Source of the DNA: Beverwykella pulmonaria
Lineage: Eukaryota > Ascomycota > Dothideomycetes > Pleosporales > Melanommataceae
Assembly (NCBI GenBank): GCA_001599595.1
Contig: BCHH01000002.1
Span: forward strand, 782,390-846,389
Direction: 5' to 3'
DNA: 64,000 nucleotides
Made by a program: the position numbers and the translations under genes
In this document: one piece after another, positions 10,133 to 21,962 of the stretch
How the letters are laid out: every line of letters begins with the position of its first letter
Numbering within the stretch: position 1 is the stretch's first letter
Notes under the pieces: generated by a model
The model's input: only the letters and a program-made list of their open reading frames with translations
What the model was told of the DNA's origin: nothing
The model's database searches: none

Positions 10133-12906
10133 GATGACGGAGTACGGAGGGTGAGGGGGGTCTGTGGGATGAGAGTGACGCGGGGTCGGAGGAGCTTTGA
10201 CAGTCTTCACAGGGTCAGTGGACACGGATGACGAGAGAGACGGGTCCTGGCGAGGATCGAGATCGCGATAGGGTGCGAGGTCGGTCGGCGCCGTTCACGG
10301 GGAGAGAGGTAGGAGGACGTTGACGGGTGTGGGTCTGACCGTACCAGATCGTGGGAGAGTAACAATCGAATGTGTCCCTCACAAACGCTGCCAAGCGTGA
10401 GCCACCGATCGCCGGTCGCGATAAAAGTCGAGTTGGACGGTTGTTGGAGTGCAGATGATGCGCGGAAACCAAAAGCGAAGCCTGCAAGCCTTTGGTGGAT
10501 GAAGTCAGGGTGATGCGACAGACCGTGGGGCTGCTCTTGAGGCTGTCGCGTTACGAGGGCGGGCTATTCCGATCGCAAAAAATTCTCCAGCGCCTGTGAG
10601 AGAGTGTAGGCGTACAGTGCGCACAGCGAGATGCTCCTGGAAGCAAGAATTATTAGTGTGGGCGCGGGGTGGTGGTGGTGGTGCTGAGGTGAGGCTGTGG
10701 AGATGGTCGTGCGCCAAAGAGATGTGTAAGGAAGGGGCGTGGGGAGGGCGCTCTCTTATAGAAAGAGCAGGGTGGCCCGTGCGCAAATTAGGCAGCTATG
10801 AGCGGCTAGCACCGATTAAAGCAGCGAGAACTTTCCACGGGGAATAGGGGAAGGCGCGGCCCCCTTCACTCTCACCTCGCCCCCTTTTTCCTTCACCCAG
10901 GCGATGTGCGTCTGAGACGCTGCGCTGTGCATGCAGTTGCGGTGCCTAGGCGCAGTGCTCTCTGTGTGTCCGTCGCTGGTAGACTCGCGATGCCGCGCTC
11001 TCTCTCTCTCCCCTTCATCGCGCTCGCCGGCCGCTCCTCTGTGCAAAAGGATGACGAGGGCGCTGGAATCGGGCAGCCGCGGTGCAGGAGCAGCGATGTC
11101 CCCGGCCGTTATCACCACAGACCCGCCTCACCACGCGCGCTAATGGCAGCAACACCAACGCCGATGACTCTCATCATCGCAGCCGGGAAAGACGGCGCGC
11201 GCGCATCGCCATGGCAGAGGCCAGATATCGCATGCTGGGCGTGGAGCTAGAATGCCCGCCGTCGCAGCCAGCCTGCGAAGGCATGAAGCATGAAAAGACA
11301 GGCCCCACCAGCGGCACAGCAGCCCACCCACCACACCACCCCCGAGCAACTCGTCGCAGCCAGATGGCCGCCATGGAACCAAGCTATTATCCGCGACGAC
11401 AACGGCAGGCAACGCGCACGCAGGCTTCTCATGGAAACAATTTATTTGTTGGTCGGCGGCTGTGTGCGCTGGTTTGTTCAAGCCGCAGCCGCAGCGCCAC
11501 CCGGTGAATGAGTCACCGCGGTAAGTGACCGGTCGCAAAAAGCAGCGTCCAGCACCAACAAGCCGCACGCCGCCGCCGCCGCAATGCGCCGTCGACTGGC
11601 GATGAGGCGACGGAAATTGTCCAGAAGGCGGCCAATATGCTTTCAGCTGTTGCACCATCGTGCGGACGCGTCATGAGGTTTGTTCCAGAAGTTCTCCCAC
11701 TCGCCCTATCGTTTACTTGTCCGCGCATTTTCCGCCCTCGCAACGTCGCGCTTGTAGGGATGGGACTGTCCATGAGGTTTCAGTCGCAGACGTTGGTTTT
11801 AGCGCTCCTGTAGTTTCAATAAACTTTTTCGAGAATTTTCGTGCGCACATGTCACCAAGGTTTTCAATTTTACCGTGCAAATCGCATCCTTGTTGCCACA
11901 ATTTCTCGTACGACCAAGACGGCTCGAGACCGCAGGCAGACCCATCGAGGGCATCCGCAGGCAAACCTGGACAGCAACCAGCCCGACCAGGTAAGTACCC
12001 CAGAACAAGACACTATGCCGGATCAAGAGGCACAATTTCACCACCACCGTCCTCAAGCCACATCAACCTTCGTTAACGCCTACACGCCACGACGGTGAAC
12101 CTACAACAGGCCGAGCCAATCTAGCAGCTGTCAGTTCTACACCTAATCTCACAGCTGTCAGTTCCACGCACGCGGCGCTTGTAAATAAACATCCTGGATT
12201 CGGTTCTATCTCAATATCAACCACTTGTTTGCTGTGGCTAGTGTAAAAACTATCGCAGGCCAAGTTCTCCGATGCAAAAGTGCAAAGACCATTACATGCA
12301 CCCACGCTGCAGGTCGTCCGTCTTTTTGATTAACAGTCTTCTTGATCCCTATCCATCAAATGTCGCATGCTTGTTTGCTCAGTACTTGCATGCCTCATTC
12401 CAAAATATGTGCCAATTCTGCATGACGGAGTAGTCACCTTCGCGTGAAAAAGTACAAGAATTCAACCGCGAAAGTATTCTGGCGGATAAAGAGAGGTGTC
12501 TAAGATAAATTTCAAAAATTCAATTTCGTTGGTCTCTGACTTGTGTGCATGAAGATGAAGTGCATACTTTTTTTTGGAAATGTTGATGTCATTACCTCCG
12601 TCAAGATGTCTGAGCTCTTCACGGGGAGGGGAGTATCTCTAATTAGTGTGGCAATGTGGTCACTCCGAGCGTGCATCATCGGGCTCCAACTCGAACAGGA
12701 ATACAGTCAAATTGTCTTGTATTCTTAAAACACTCGTTCTGATTGGACATCCTGGAATATGTCCATGCCAGTCGGCCTTTTTTAGATGCACTACAAACAC
12801 AACGCGACTGTAGCAATCGCGTTGTGAACAACATTTATCCAACGAACAATATTCTACCGCTGATGAATATATCAACCCTCTAGTCTACTATTACCTCACT
12901 TCCCAT
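10133..12906. other. Long intergenic region upstream of TBP, no gene supported
   Basis: GC-rich in 10.1-12.0 kb and AT-richer after 12.1 kb. Several long frames overlap on opposite strands and none has recognisable features. It contains the TBP promoter and 5' leader. An imperfect direct repeat (cagctgtcagttc / cagctgtcagttcca) lies at about 12125-12165. Confidence 0.55.
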
Positions 12907-13416
12907 CTACCCGTTCCTATAATCTACATGTGAATGATTCGAAAGCTTTGGTGTCCATTTCCGCAGAAACTCTAGTATCCTTCCGAAAACCTCCAAGTCT
13001 GGGCTCACCATCGCTGTGCTGCATATAGTCAAAGCTCCACAAGTATACCAATCACGACTCTTGGGGCATAGAAGAACAACCCGCTCGGCCATATAGACGG
13101 TCATCCAGGCCATGGCTGTGCCGGACGGGTGAACTTTTGCATTCGGGGATGTCTTTGGTTTATTATGTCGTAGATGCCTGCTTCTTTTGAATATACTCGA
13201 AGTAGAAAGTAGAGCACTCGATGGTGTTGGTGGCCAAAGCGACGCCGGCCATCTCTTGAGCAACGAGTCTTGCCAAGTAGGCATAAGGGTTGTTTGCCCA
13301 CCCCTTAGCTTGCTCGACTCGAAGTCATAGACATAGCTATCGTCACCCACGATGTAGTATTTGTATATAATATCTTGGGGCTTGCGAGGAAGGCCAATAA
13401 AGCAGGATAATGTCAT
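12907..13416 (-). pseudogene. Hypothetical, probably frameshifted gene relic
   Basis: A 169-aa frame runs here, but the best protein-like stretches lie in two frames. One frame has NPYAYLARLVAQEMAGVALA..NTIECSTFYFEYIQKK (about 13304-13180). The long frame has HPSGTAMAWMTVYMAERVVLLCP (about 13140-13070). No splice pair was found that joins them cleanly, so a frameshift or unrecognised intron is likely. The Cys-containing VLLCP strand is reminiscent of fungal secreted metalloprotease-like proteins, but no zinc motif is visible. I do not recognise the family. Confidence 0.35.
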
Positions 13417-14164
13417 TGTACGCGAAGGCGCACAATGTGATGAAAGATGTAAGGTCGACTTGATGTTGGTGGTACACGGGGATTGAAAGTCGCTCTAGTG
13501 GTTCCAAATTTGATATACTCGGAAAGCAGGATTGTATCTATATACTTAGACTAAGGTAGAGATGAGCATGAAGGAGGTATGAAGAAGAGGGGTGTTCTAA
13601 ATTCCTTTCGAGAATTTCGAGCCGTGCCGGGTAACGGGTTTGGTGAGTAATGAACGTGGTCATATTAACGAGATTCATTATCCATGATTAGGAAGGATAG
13701 CGTAGGCAAGTAGTGATGAGAGAGTGCCTTTGATAGAAAACAGTTGTTCGCACTTGGGACTTCGAGATGATGTTCAAAGTACTGATTGTGGTGTACTGCA
13801 CGTTCCCATATTCGAGGAGAATAAGGGGCGGCAGACCGATTTGGGCAGAAGACAAGAGGATCAACCTTCTCTAACTGGGTCCTAATGTATCTGCCAGCAG
13901 GCCTTTGGCAGTCTCCTGAAGATCCTCCTGCCTACTGTTTCTATTGTTTTCTTTGGACATGGGGGCATGCAGTGATATGAATACGCGAAGAAGATACAAA
14001 GCCAGGACTGAGACGTACAACACTTCCTCCAAATCCTTCAACTTGAACGCAAAGGCAATGGAAACACCAAAATTAGGCTAGCTAGGTTGATATGTACAGG
14101 AAAATAGACTTACTTCCCAACCGTCTGCTCAATTCCTAACAGTTCAAGCCCCACACTTATAGTT
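13417..14164. other. Intergenic, no gene supported
   Basis: No supported coding or RNA feature. It separates the gene relic from the 3' end of RRP3. Confidence 0.55.
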
Positions 14165-15805
14165 CTACCCGTCCTCCTGATCCATCTCGTCCCGTCCCCT
14201 CTTGCCTCTACCTCCTTTCATGAATCCACCCCTCTTTCCTCTGCTCTTATGAATATCCTTCATCTCTGTTACTGCTACCCTCTGAGCCTCCTCAACCCTC
14301 TCCATCAACACCATCGCCTCATCCTTGGGAATGACCTCCTCCTCAATCTGCTTTCCCAGGGCATGCTCTATCCGCACCAAGATTTCAAAATCATACTGTG
14401 TGACGAAGCTTACGGCCTTGCCACTCTTTCCTGCTCTTGCTGTCCGACCTACACGATGCACGTATGTCTTCGAGTCAGGCGGTAGATCTAAGTTGATGAC
14501 GAGGTCGACGGACGGAATGTCGAGACCACGAGCTGCAACGTCGGTAGCGACCATGATGTCGCGACTCCGTGATTTGAACTTCGAGAGAGCACCTAACCGT
14601 GCGGATTGAGAGAGTTGACCGTGGAGGGGGATGGCGCTAAAGCCGAGTGTGCGGAGAAGGATGGCGATTCGCTGGGTTTCGTTTACTGTGCGGGTGAAGA
14701 TGATCACAGGGTGGCCGATGTTATCGTTGAGGAGGTAGATCAGGTAGAGATCTTTGTGTTTGCTAGTTGGATGTGAGTAAGGTACTTTATCATTCGAGAC
14801 AATGTAGGGGGTGGCTTACTGGGGGATGAGTATGTATTTTTGGAGAAGAGTCGCCACGACCTGATGTGATGACGAGCTGATACTGACCCGAATGGGATTG
14901 CGTAGTGACGCTCTTTGCAACGATTCGACTTTCGAGCTCATAGTAGCGGAGAATAGATATGTGTGTCGTCCTTCCCGGGGTAGTACTTTTAAGATCTTGT
15001 CCAAGATAGGTCCAAAGTCGAGGTCTAGGAGTCGATCTGCCTCATCCATAACGAGATATTTTAGGTACTTCAGCGAAAAGCCCTTTGTGTTCTCCAAATG
15101 ATCCAGCAGTCGTCCAGGTGTGGCCACAACGATATGAGGCTTCTTTCCTAATGCGATGGCTTGGGCAACCATATCCATTCCTCCCACCAGTACTGCACAC
15201 TTGACGTTGATCAGAGACCCGAGAGCCTCGACTTGCTGAGAGATCTGGTATGCGAGTTCACGGGTCGGGGCAAGGACGAGACCGAAGAGCGACTGTGGTT
15301 TCTCCATCAAGGCTTGCAGGATTGGCAGGACAAAAGCCGCCGTCTTTCCAGACCCGGTTTCAGCGAGGCCGATACTTCAGAGAGTCAATATAGATCCATG
15401 CAAAAATCTTCGAGACAATACACACATATCTCTCCCCTCGAGAGCGAGAGGTATCGACTGCTCCTGGACGGGTGTTGGGTGCTTGTATCCCAGATTCACA
15501 CATGCTTCGCATAGCGACTCGATCACACCCAGGTCTGTGAAGGTCTTCTGTGCGACCACCTCCACCTCTCCACCACCCAGTTCATTATCCTGTTCGCCTA
15601 GTCCTTCCACTTCATCCTCGGCCTCATCCTCGCTGGATTTTGGCTCGACGAGTGTTTTCGGCGGGAGCGATATCGATGCTGACTTCGTTGTAGGCTTTGA
15701 CGACACTACGGGCGGCACAGATCGTTTCGAAGGTTTAGCTCTGGGCGCCACCGACTCCGTAGAAGGCGCGTGCCCATTGAGCTTTCTTTTCTTCAGCGAC
15801 GACAT
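14165..15805 (-). CDS. RRP3: ATP-dependent rRNA helicase Rrp3 (DEAD-box)
   Basis: Exons 15805-15426, 15374-14820 and 14762-14165 encode 510 aa; the introns are 51 and 57 nt. Splicing restores [15 protein letters not shown] and [17 protein letters not shown], which the unspliced frames miss. The order is an acidic low-complexity leader, Q motif ([22 protein letters not shown]), Walker [28 protein letters not shown] in [17 protein letters not shown] in [10 protein letters not shown], then [18 protein letters not shown] and [10 protein letters not shown]. The tail is basic and glycine-rich. Yeast Rrp3 acts in 18S rRNA maturation in the nucleolus. The gene is divergent from SSF1, another ribosome-biogenesis gene, 171 bp away. 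Confidence 0.95.
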
Positions 15806-15976
15806 TTGCTGTGAATGTGCGTGTTGAGGAGTAACGTACCAGGCGGCTATGGCTTAAAAATTTTGGTGGTTATCGATAAGGATGCCAAGATTTCGCGCAG
15901 CAGCCCTGGGAAAATTTCAAGGGATTTACTCGCTCCTATACCACAATCGCGCACTCCCACAACGAGCGCAGCAAAG
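15806..15976. promoter_or_regulatory. Shared bidirectional promoter RRP3/SSF1 with RRPE-like sites
   Basis: Only 171 bp separate the two divergent ATG codons. Two sites resemble the yeast RRPE box (TGAAAAATTTT type) of ribosome-biogenesis genes: aaaaatttt at 15856-15864 and gaaaatttc at 15910-15918, both near-palindromic. A PAC box (GATGAG core) was not seen. The match to RRPE is by eye. Confidence 0.5.
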
Positions 15977-17374
15977 ATGGGTCGACGAAGCAATCAAAGA
16001 AAACGGCAATCCGTAACCGACAAGGCGACGAAAAAGCCAAACGATGGCAAGCCCAAGAGCATGGTCATACGAATTGGAGCTGGAGAGGTGGGCGCCAGCG
16101 TCAGCCAGTTGGTCAAGGATGTGCGACAAGTCATGGAGCCAGATACGGCAGTTCGACTAAAGGTACTTTCAACTTCCTCTCCGCTCTAGAGGTGACTTGC
16201 TCATGAATTGTAGGAACGGAGGGCCAATAAGCTGCGCGATTACACCACCATGTGCGGACCCCTCGGCGTTTCTCACCTCCTCCTATTCTCGCGTTCTGAA
16301 GCCGGGAACACGAACCTTCGGCTCGCCCGCACACCGAAAGGCCCAACACTGCACTTCCGTGTTGAGAAGTACTCGCTGTGCAAGGACGTCCTGAAATCGT
16401 TAAAGCACCCGAGAGCTGACCCGAACGACTACCACGTAGCGCCTTTGCTCGTGATGAACAACTTCGTGACTCCGGACGCTGAGAGAGAAAGACTAGGAGA
16501 TGCGGCGCCTCCAAAGCATCTGGAGAAGCTGGTCACAGACATGTTCCAAGGACTTTTCCCGCCTATTCAGCCACACAGCACCCCACTTCACACAATCAAA
16601 CGAGTACTACTGCTAAATCGTGAACCGCCGAAGGAGGGCGACAATGGAACCTGTACAATCAGCCTGAGACACTACGCAATCACAACAAAGGTCACCGGAC
16701 TACCGAAAGCGATTCGAAGGCTATACGCGGCAGAGAAGCTGATCGGAAGTAAAGAGAAGAAGAAGAAAGCGCTACCAGATCTAGGCGGTCTAGAGGACGT
16801 TGCCGACTACATGCTGGACCCCTCCGCGGCGGGTTATACCTCCGCGTCAGATACCGAGATCGAGACCGACGCTGAAGTCGAGGTGTCTGCCCCCGTGATG
16901 AGACGGGTGCTGTCGAAGAGAGAACGGGACAAGAGAGAAGCGGGAGAGAACGGCCGCAAGGCCATGTCTAGGGGTGGCAGGCCGCAGGTCGAGAAGCGGG
17001 CAGTGAAGCTTGTCGAGTTGGGTCCCAGGCTGAAGCTGAGGCTCACAAAAGTGGAGGAGGATATTTGCAGTGGCAAGGTCATGTGGCATGAGTTTATCAA
17101 CAAAAGTCCGGCAGAGGTCAAGGAACTAGACAAGATATGGGATCAACGGAACAAGGAGAAAGAAGAGCGGAGAAAGATACAACGGGAGAATATCGAGAAA
17201 AAGCGAAAGGACAAGGCCGAAAGGGGTGGGAAAGAAGGCGAGAAAGACGATGAAGAAAACGAAGAAATGGACGATGAATATGATGATTATGACATGGACG
17301 ACGATGTCTGGCTAGACGAAGACCGAGAAAAGAACGTCGAAGCGGAAGACGAAGAAATGGAAGATGATGAATGA
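15977..17374 (+). CDS. SSF1: Ribosome-biogenesis Brix-domain protein Ssf1/Peter Pan
   Basis: Exons 15977-16162 and 16214-17374 encode 448 aa; the intron is 51 nt (GTACTT..TTGTAG). The N-terminus is MGRRSNQRKRQ, then the Brix domain follows with SMVIRIG..GASVSQLVKDVRQVMEPDTAVRLKERRANKLRDY. The family signature GPLGVSHLLLFSRSE and LRLARTPKGPTLHFRVEKYSL comes next. The C-terminal third is highly charged, with a KERRKIQRENIEKKRK helix and a long Asp/Glu tail. Ssf1 binds pre-60S particles and is needed for 27S rRNA processing in the nucleolus. It pairs with RRP3 across a short promoter. Confidence 0.95.
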
Positions 17375-17598
17375 GCTCGAGGCTGTGGTAGTCTCAGACA
17401 AAGATACCCAATTTCAACCTTCTCTATTTCATGGTCTCTGGCGCATTCTCTGGCATCATCATTCAAGGGGGAGACTCTTGGCTCTTCGTTAGTGGAGTAT
17501 ACATGGATCATATGCCCTGAACGTACTTTTGAGCCGCAATGTGCTGCTTCTCTTAGCCAACTTAAATCCAACCGCAATTCTACAACGTTCCCCGTCTT

Positions 17599-18569
17599 TC
17601 ATCTAGCCTTCGGCGTCTTGATGATGACTTTGTCCATCTCTGTCAACTTCCAATCAACTCCATCCTGCACCAGGTCCATCCACTTCCTATCCGCACACCT
17701 TTCAACATACTTCCGATCCGAGCTCATGTAACCCTTCCCTAGACACTGTAGCGCATGAGTTCTCATTCCTTTCTCTACAAACTCCAAAATCCGCCTCTGA
17801 TACCCATCAGCCGCCTTCTTCATCTTCCAAAACACAACCCAATTATCGGCAACTAAGGCCTTCAGCACCAGCTCCACCCGACGATCTGTGTATTTGTATC
17901 TGAGCCGCGTCTCGTGTGCGCCCGCGATATCGCCTTGTCGACATGCCTGGTCGAGGATTGTGTAGCCGACATATTCGTGGAGTTCGGTCGAGGATAGCGG
18001 GGTGGCAGGGTGTATGACGTTGAGCAGGGAGTTGAGGGCCGGCGAATACGATTCCCAGTCTTTACATAGAATCGCAGCATGCACGTTGAATATGTATGCG
18101 CGTTGCGCGAACTGGTCTTTTCGGCCTGTTGCTGTGATGGCTTCGCGCAGTTTGCGCAGCGCGTAGAGGACGGTCGAGAGCTCGCCCGTGGTGGGGTTGA
18201 ATGTGCTGGTTGTAGGAATCGGAATCACGTCTGAGGACGGAGGGGTGGAGAGGTTTAGAAGAGAAGAGGTCTCTAGACTAAGAGACGCGAATTGCTTGTC
18301 GAGGTCGTCGCCATTGGTGGATGCGGCGCAGAATTTCGTGTATCGTTCCACAATGCGAGTGTAATATGTCTCTTGCGCTTTGAGGTCGTTCAACCTGGGG
18401 ATTGTGAATTGGATATTTGTGAGTCTCGGGGGGGGGGGATTTACCTTGTCTCTCCTTTAGAAGGCAGGCCGTAGGTTTCCAAGGGATCGTCTCGTACGGG
18501 CTTCAGGCGATTCCATGCACCTGGTGGACCCCGTCGGTTGCTGGGCCGAATTGGATCTGAAGCCCTCAT
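17599..18569 (-). CDS. PCI-like (SAC3/GANP, CSN8/PSMD8/eIF3K type) protein
   Basis: Exons 18569-18445 and 18394-17599 encode 306 aa; the intron is 50 nt (GTAAAT..CCCCAG) and contains an 11-G run on the plus strand. Splicing joins a leader (RRGPPGAWNRLKPVRDD..ETYGLPSKGETR) to LNDLKAQETYYTRIVERYTKFC. The helical body includes STVLYALRKLREAITATGRKDQFAQRAYIFNVHAAILCKDW, and a C-terminal winged-helix-like part follows (VELVLKALVADNWVVFWKMKKAADGYQRRILEFVEKGMRTHALQCL). That layout suits the PCI class linking mRNA export, proteasome lid and COP9-type complexes. I cannot assign which complex. It is convergent with SSF1. Confidence 0.8.
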
Positions 18570-19096
18570 CCCGAGAATTGGAGTTGTAAAACTCAGTTAG
18601 GTGGCAGGAATGGGGGCTCGAAGGAATATGGAGGTAATCTTGGCATCTTAGCGGCAGGTTGGCATGGCTGCTGTTGGGTTGGTGGAGGGGGAACAATGAA
18701 GGCTGATGATGGAAGGTGGGATGCGCGGAGATTGTTCGGCGTTAAGGCCCCGTTGAAGTCGTGATTTGACTACAAGTGTACCTCAACGAATCCTTCTGCT
18801 TCATGTATTTACTACAACGCTTCAACGCTGCAGCTTGAGGCCTTGGAGGCCGTCGCGAGATCTCACGCAGATGATCAGGTCAAATAATGGATTAAAGTTG
18901 TTCGGGACAAACGCCATATATAGACTAGCGTTCGTACTCGGCCGATGCTCAACAAGCAACTTCACACCTCGGAGCCTTCAGCAACACACGTGTCAGTCAA
19001 CCTGATCCACATACAAATAGACCTCGTGTTGTCTGGCGTACTTCACATTTCTATAAGACGTTTCGTATTTCGTCACGCCACAATCCATCACCCACC
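18570..19096. promoter_or_regulatory. Divergent promoter, PCI-like gene / PAQR gene
   Basis: A 527-bp gap separates the divergent starts at 18569 and 19097. A TATA-like element (ccatatatagac) lies at about 18914, upstream of the PAQR gene. No other specific site was recognised. Confidence 0.4.
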
Positions 19097-20088
19097 ATGG
19101 ACATCGCCAAAGAAGCTGCTTCAAAGTTGTCAAAAGTAGAGAAAGAGCTGGAGAACAAGTTGTTAGTGCTCTGGGACGAGCTTCCTTTATGGCAACAAGA
19201 CAACCACTTCATCCGGAGTGGCTACCGGCCTCAGACCAACTCCTACACCAAATCCGCGAAAAGTCTTGGTTACCTTCACAACGAGACGGTCAACATCTAC
19301 TCCCACCTCATCGGCGCCCTCCTGGCACTGATATCAGGCGCGGTCAGTTACTATGTTCTCGAGCCACGTTACGAGACGGCGACGAAGGAAGACGTGCTGG
19401 TATTCAGCTGCTACTTCCTCGGTGCGGTGGCTTGTCTGGGCATGAGCGCGACGTATCATACGATACACAACCACTCTCCGGCGGTTAGCAGCTTTGGGAA
19501 TAAACTGGATTACCTGGGCATTGTGTTTCTGATTTGGGGAAGCTTCATCCCGGTGCTTTACTACGGGTTCCAAGCTGAGCCGCATCTCATTACCACGTAT
19601 TGGACCATGGTTAGAAAGCTCGATGTGCAGCGAATCATTTTATGATGCGTGCTAATGCTCTCTCTCAGATCACCACTCTGGCCGCGTGCACGTCAGTAGC
19701 CGCGGTCCACCCCAAATTCCGCACACCCGCGCTCCGACCTGTCCGCGCCCTCATGTTCGTGCTCATGGGCCTCTCGGCCGTCGTCCCCGTTCTCCATGGC
19801 GTCCGCCTCTACGGCCTTGCCCAGATGCGGACGACCATCGGCCTTGACTGGGTCATTCTCGAGGGCGTACTGTACATTGCCGGTGCAGGACTCTACGCGG
19901 CTCGATTTCCTGAGCGCATGAAGCCCGGTTCGTTCGACATCTGGGGCTCATCTCACCAGATCTTCCATGTGTTGGTTGTGTTGGCGGCGGCGTCACACCT
20001 AGTAGGATTGGTCAAGGCGTTTGATTATGAGCATAGCCAGAGGCGTGATGCCATCTCTCTCGACTTTTTGCAGAAGATGTGGCCCTGA
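19097..20088 (+). CDS. PAQR/hemolysin-III family receptor (IZH-like)
   Basis: Exons 19097-19609 and 19669-20088 encode 310 aa; the intron is 59 nt (GTTAGA donor, gctaatg branch region, CTCTCTCAG acceptor). The N-terminal soluble part has WDELPLWQQDNHFIRSGYRP, then SYTKSAKSLGYLHNETVNIYSHLIGA, the PAQR signature before helix 1. Seven membrane helices follow. The metal-ligand motifs are present: MSATYHTIHNHS after helix 2, and SSHQIFHVLVVLAAASHL near the C-terminus. Yeast IZH proteins of this family affect zinc homeostasis and respond to osmotin; a plasma-membrane receptor role is the family expectation. Confidence 0.93.
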
Positions 20089-20974
20089 GACGGCCTGCGT
20101 TCTTCTGCCAGGTTCGATACGTCTCATTGCATCTCGATGCTATGTATTTGTATGTATGTGTATGTGCATGGACCGGCGTAGCAACACTTGGGAATTGCCA
20201 CTAGCACAAGCTAAAAATATAGTCTGGAATAAGCCAGGCTTGTGATTCTGGAGACGAGTTGAGACGCGCGGCGCAGCGCTCTTGTCTTGCTGCGAGACAT
20301 AGCCAGTGGCCTTACTCGTTTCCTATCGCTCTATCCTAGAAGGGCATACCTCCTGTAGCTGACCAGCACATGTTTTGCCGCTCGTGATGGGTGAGAGACC
20401 GGCCCCCACGTCGGGATTTGGCTTTGGAACTCTATCCCATCTCACCAGGATGAATCCGCCAGCGTTGGATTCCTCTGGTGAGGAACTGAGGCTGGCGAAG
20501 ATCATAGCTGCGCCTACGAACTCACCCAACCACCTCTTGCGCGCACAGTGGTGCCGCGCAGGGGAGTTTGCTTCTTTCCATTCTGTCGCATTCTCAACCA
20601 GCCTCATATATGGCCCGATCCCACGCACGGGCCACCGATGACGCCGTGGCCCGAATACGGGTCAGCCACTTTCCCCATAATTGGCCGCAAAGCCAATCAA
20701 GCCCCCGGATCGCCATTGCGCGCAGCTCTCCCGATCCACAGCTCGAACCTCCCATCACACCCGTTCCCTAGGCTCTCAACCTCCCACCTCACCTCTCTCA
20801 CTGCCCACGCACTGCACCACCACACGCGCATCAACTCTCTCATCCTGCGCACTGTCGCTGACGTTACGCGCCTCAATTGAGTCTTTCTCCGAATCTTTTG
20901 CGATCCCCAAGTCCGCATTGGTGGAGTTCATCACGTCATTCGTCCACAGAGACCTTGGAACAGAATCCTGCATA
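20089..20974. other. Intergenic, no gene supported
   Basis: This contains the 3' UTR of the PAQR gene and the promoter and leader of the TUDOR gene, which is CT/CA-rich at 20700-20880. No domain-bearing frame was seen. Confidence 0.55.
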
Positions 20975-21962
20975 ATGGCTGATACGCAAGCTCCTCAGGT
21001 CCAGCAAGGAGACCAAGGTATGTGCGCCTTCCATTCCATGTCTATCTTTCCGTTTCTACGCGGTTTTGCTGCTCGCCATAGGGGGCCCGCAATGCCCGGC
21101 GCGCGTCTGCGCTGACATGCGCGCATTCATCAAGCCAATGTCAGCACCACCAGTACCAAGTAGCTGACTCGTTGGATCGTATGCAGTCTCCTGGAAATGG
21201 TCTGGATCGCGCCCTAGCGGTGAAGTTGCCGAAGTGAAGGAGCAGGGTGAAGTTGCCATTGAGTCTAACCGAGGCAATACCGTCACGAAGAGCGCCGAAT
21301 CTGGAGACCCAGCTGTTCACATCGCCAGGTCTGGCAACGATGTCGTCAAAAACGCCTCTGAGCTCCATGTCGAGGAGAAGGCCAACGGTACTACGACTAA
21401 CGCCGAGTCAAAGAAGGCAGATGACAAGTCTGAGAAGGAGCCCGAGAAGAAAGATACAGAGATGAAAGACGCTCCGGGTACCGACGAAAAGCCAGCCGAT
21501 CCTGAGAAGCCAACCGAGGAAAGCAAGGCCGCGCCTGAGAAACAGAATGGCACCTCGGAGTCAGCGCAGGAGCCCACGGTAGAGCAGCCCAAGGAGACTT
21601 CCAAAGACGAGCCCAAGGAGACTTCCAAGGACGAGCCCAAGGATGCACCCAAGGATGCACCCAAGGAGACAGCGTCTAAAAAGAAGAAGCCAGAGACGCC
21701 CAAACCTCAAGAAAAGACCGCCGAGGCGCCTAAGACCGGCCAAAAGCGGAAGGCCGAGGACTCGCCTGCCGCTGACGCAAATGGTGACAAGGCGGCTGAG
21801 GAGGATGAGCCAGCTGCGAAAAAGCTGAAGAGCGTCAAGAAGCCTGGCCGGCCAAAGTCGACTGAGAAGAAGGAGAAGAAGGAACCTGTCAAGAAGAGGG
21901 CGCCGAAGAAGGCAGCCACTGCTGATGGCCAGCCCAGGCGGAGCGGCAGGAACAAGTCGTAG
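20975..21962 (+). CDS. HVA1-family TUDOR domain protein with Lys/Glu-rich tail
   Basis: Exons 20975-21017 and 21187-21962 encode 272 aa; the intron is 169 nt (GTATGT..TATGCAG), the longest in this part of the window. The small TUDOR domain is at residues 14-75 (QVSWKWSGSRPSGEVAEV..GNTVTK..DPAVHIARSGNDVVKNASEL). This matches the Hva1 family (formerly DUF2945), named for a hypervirulence-associated protein and widespread in fungi and bacteria. The rest is low-complexity Lys/Glu/Pro/Ala, with tandem PKETSKDE and PKDA units encoded at about 21586-21670. The end is basic, with an AT-hook-like KKPGRPKS motif and RRSGRNKS. A nuclear, chromatin-associated protein is inference. Confidence 0.85.

Noticed and set aside
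10816..12076. Overlapping frames of 80-172 aa on both strands upstream of TBP
   Set aside because: GC-rich DNA gives long chance frames. Opposite-strand frames overlap, composition is Arg/Ser/Pro/Ala-biased, and no domain or splice pattern was found.
21317..21955. Minus-strand frames with repetitive hydrophobic composition opposite the TUDOR gene
   Set aside because: Complement of Lys/Glu/Pro-rich codons; an antisense artefact.
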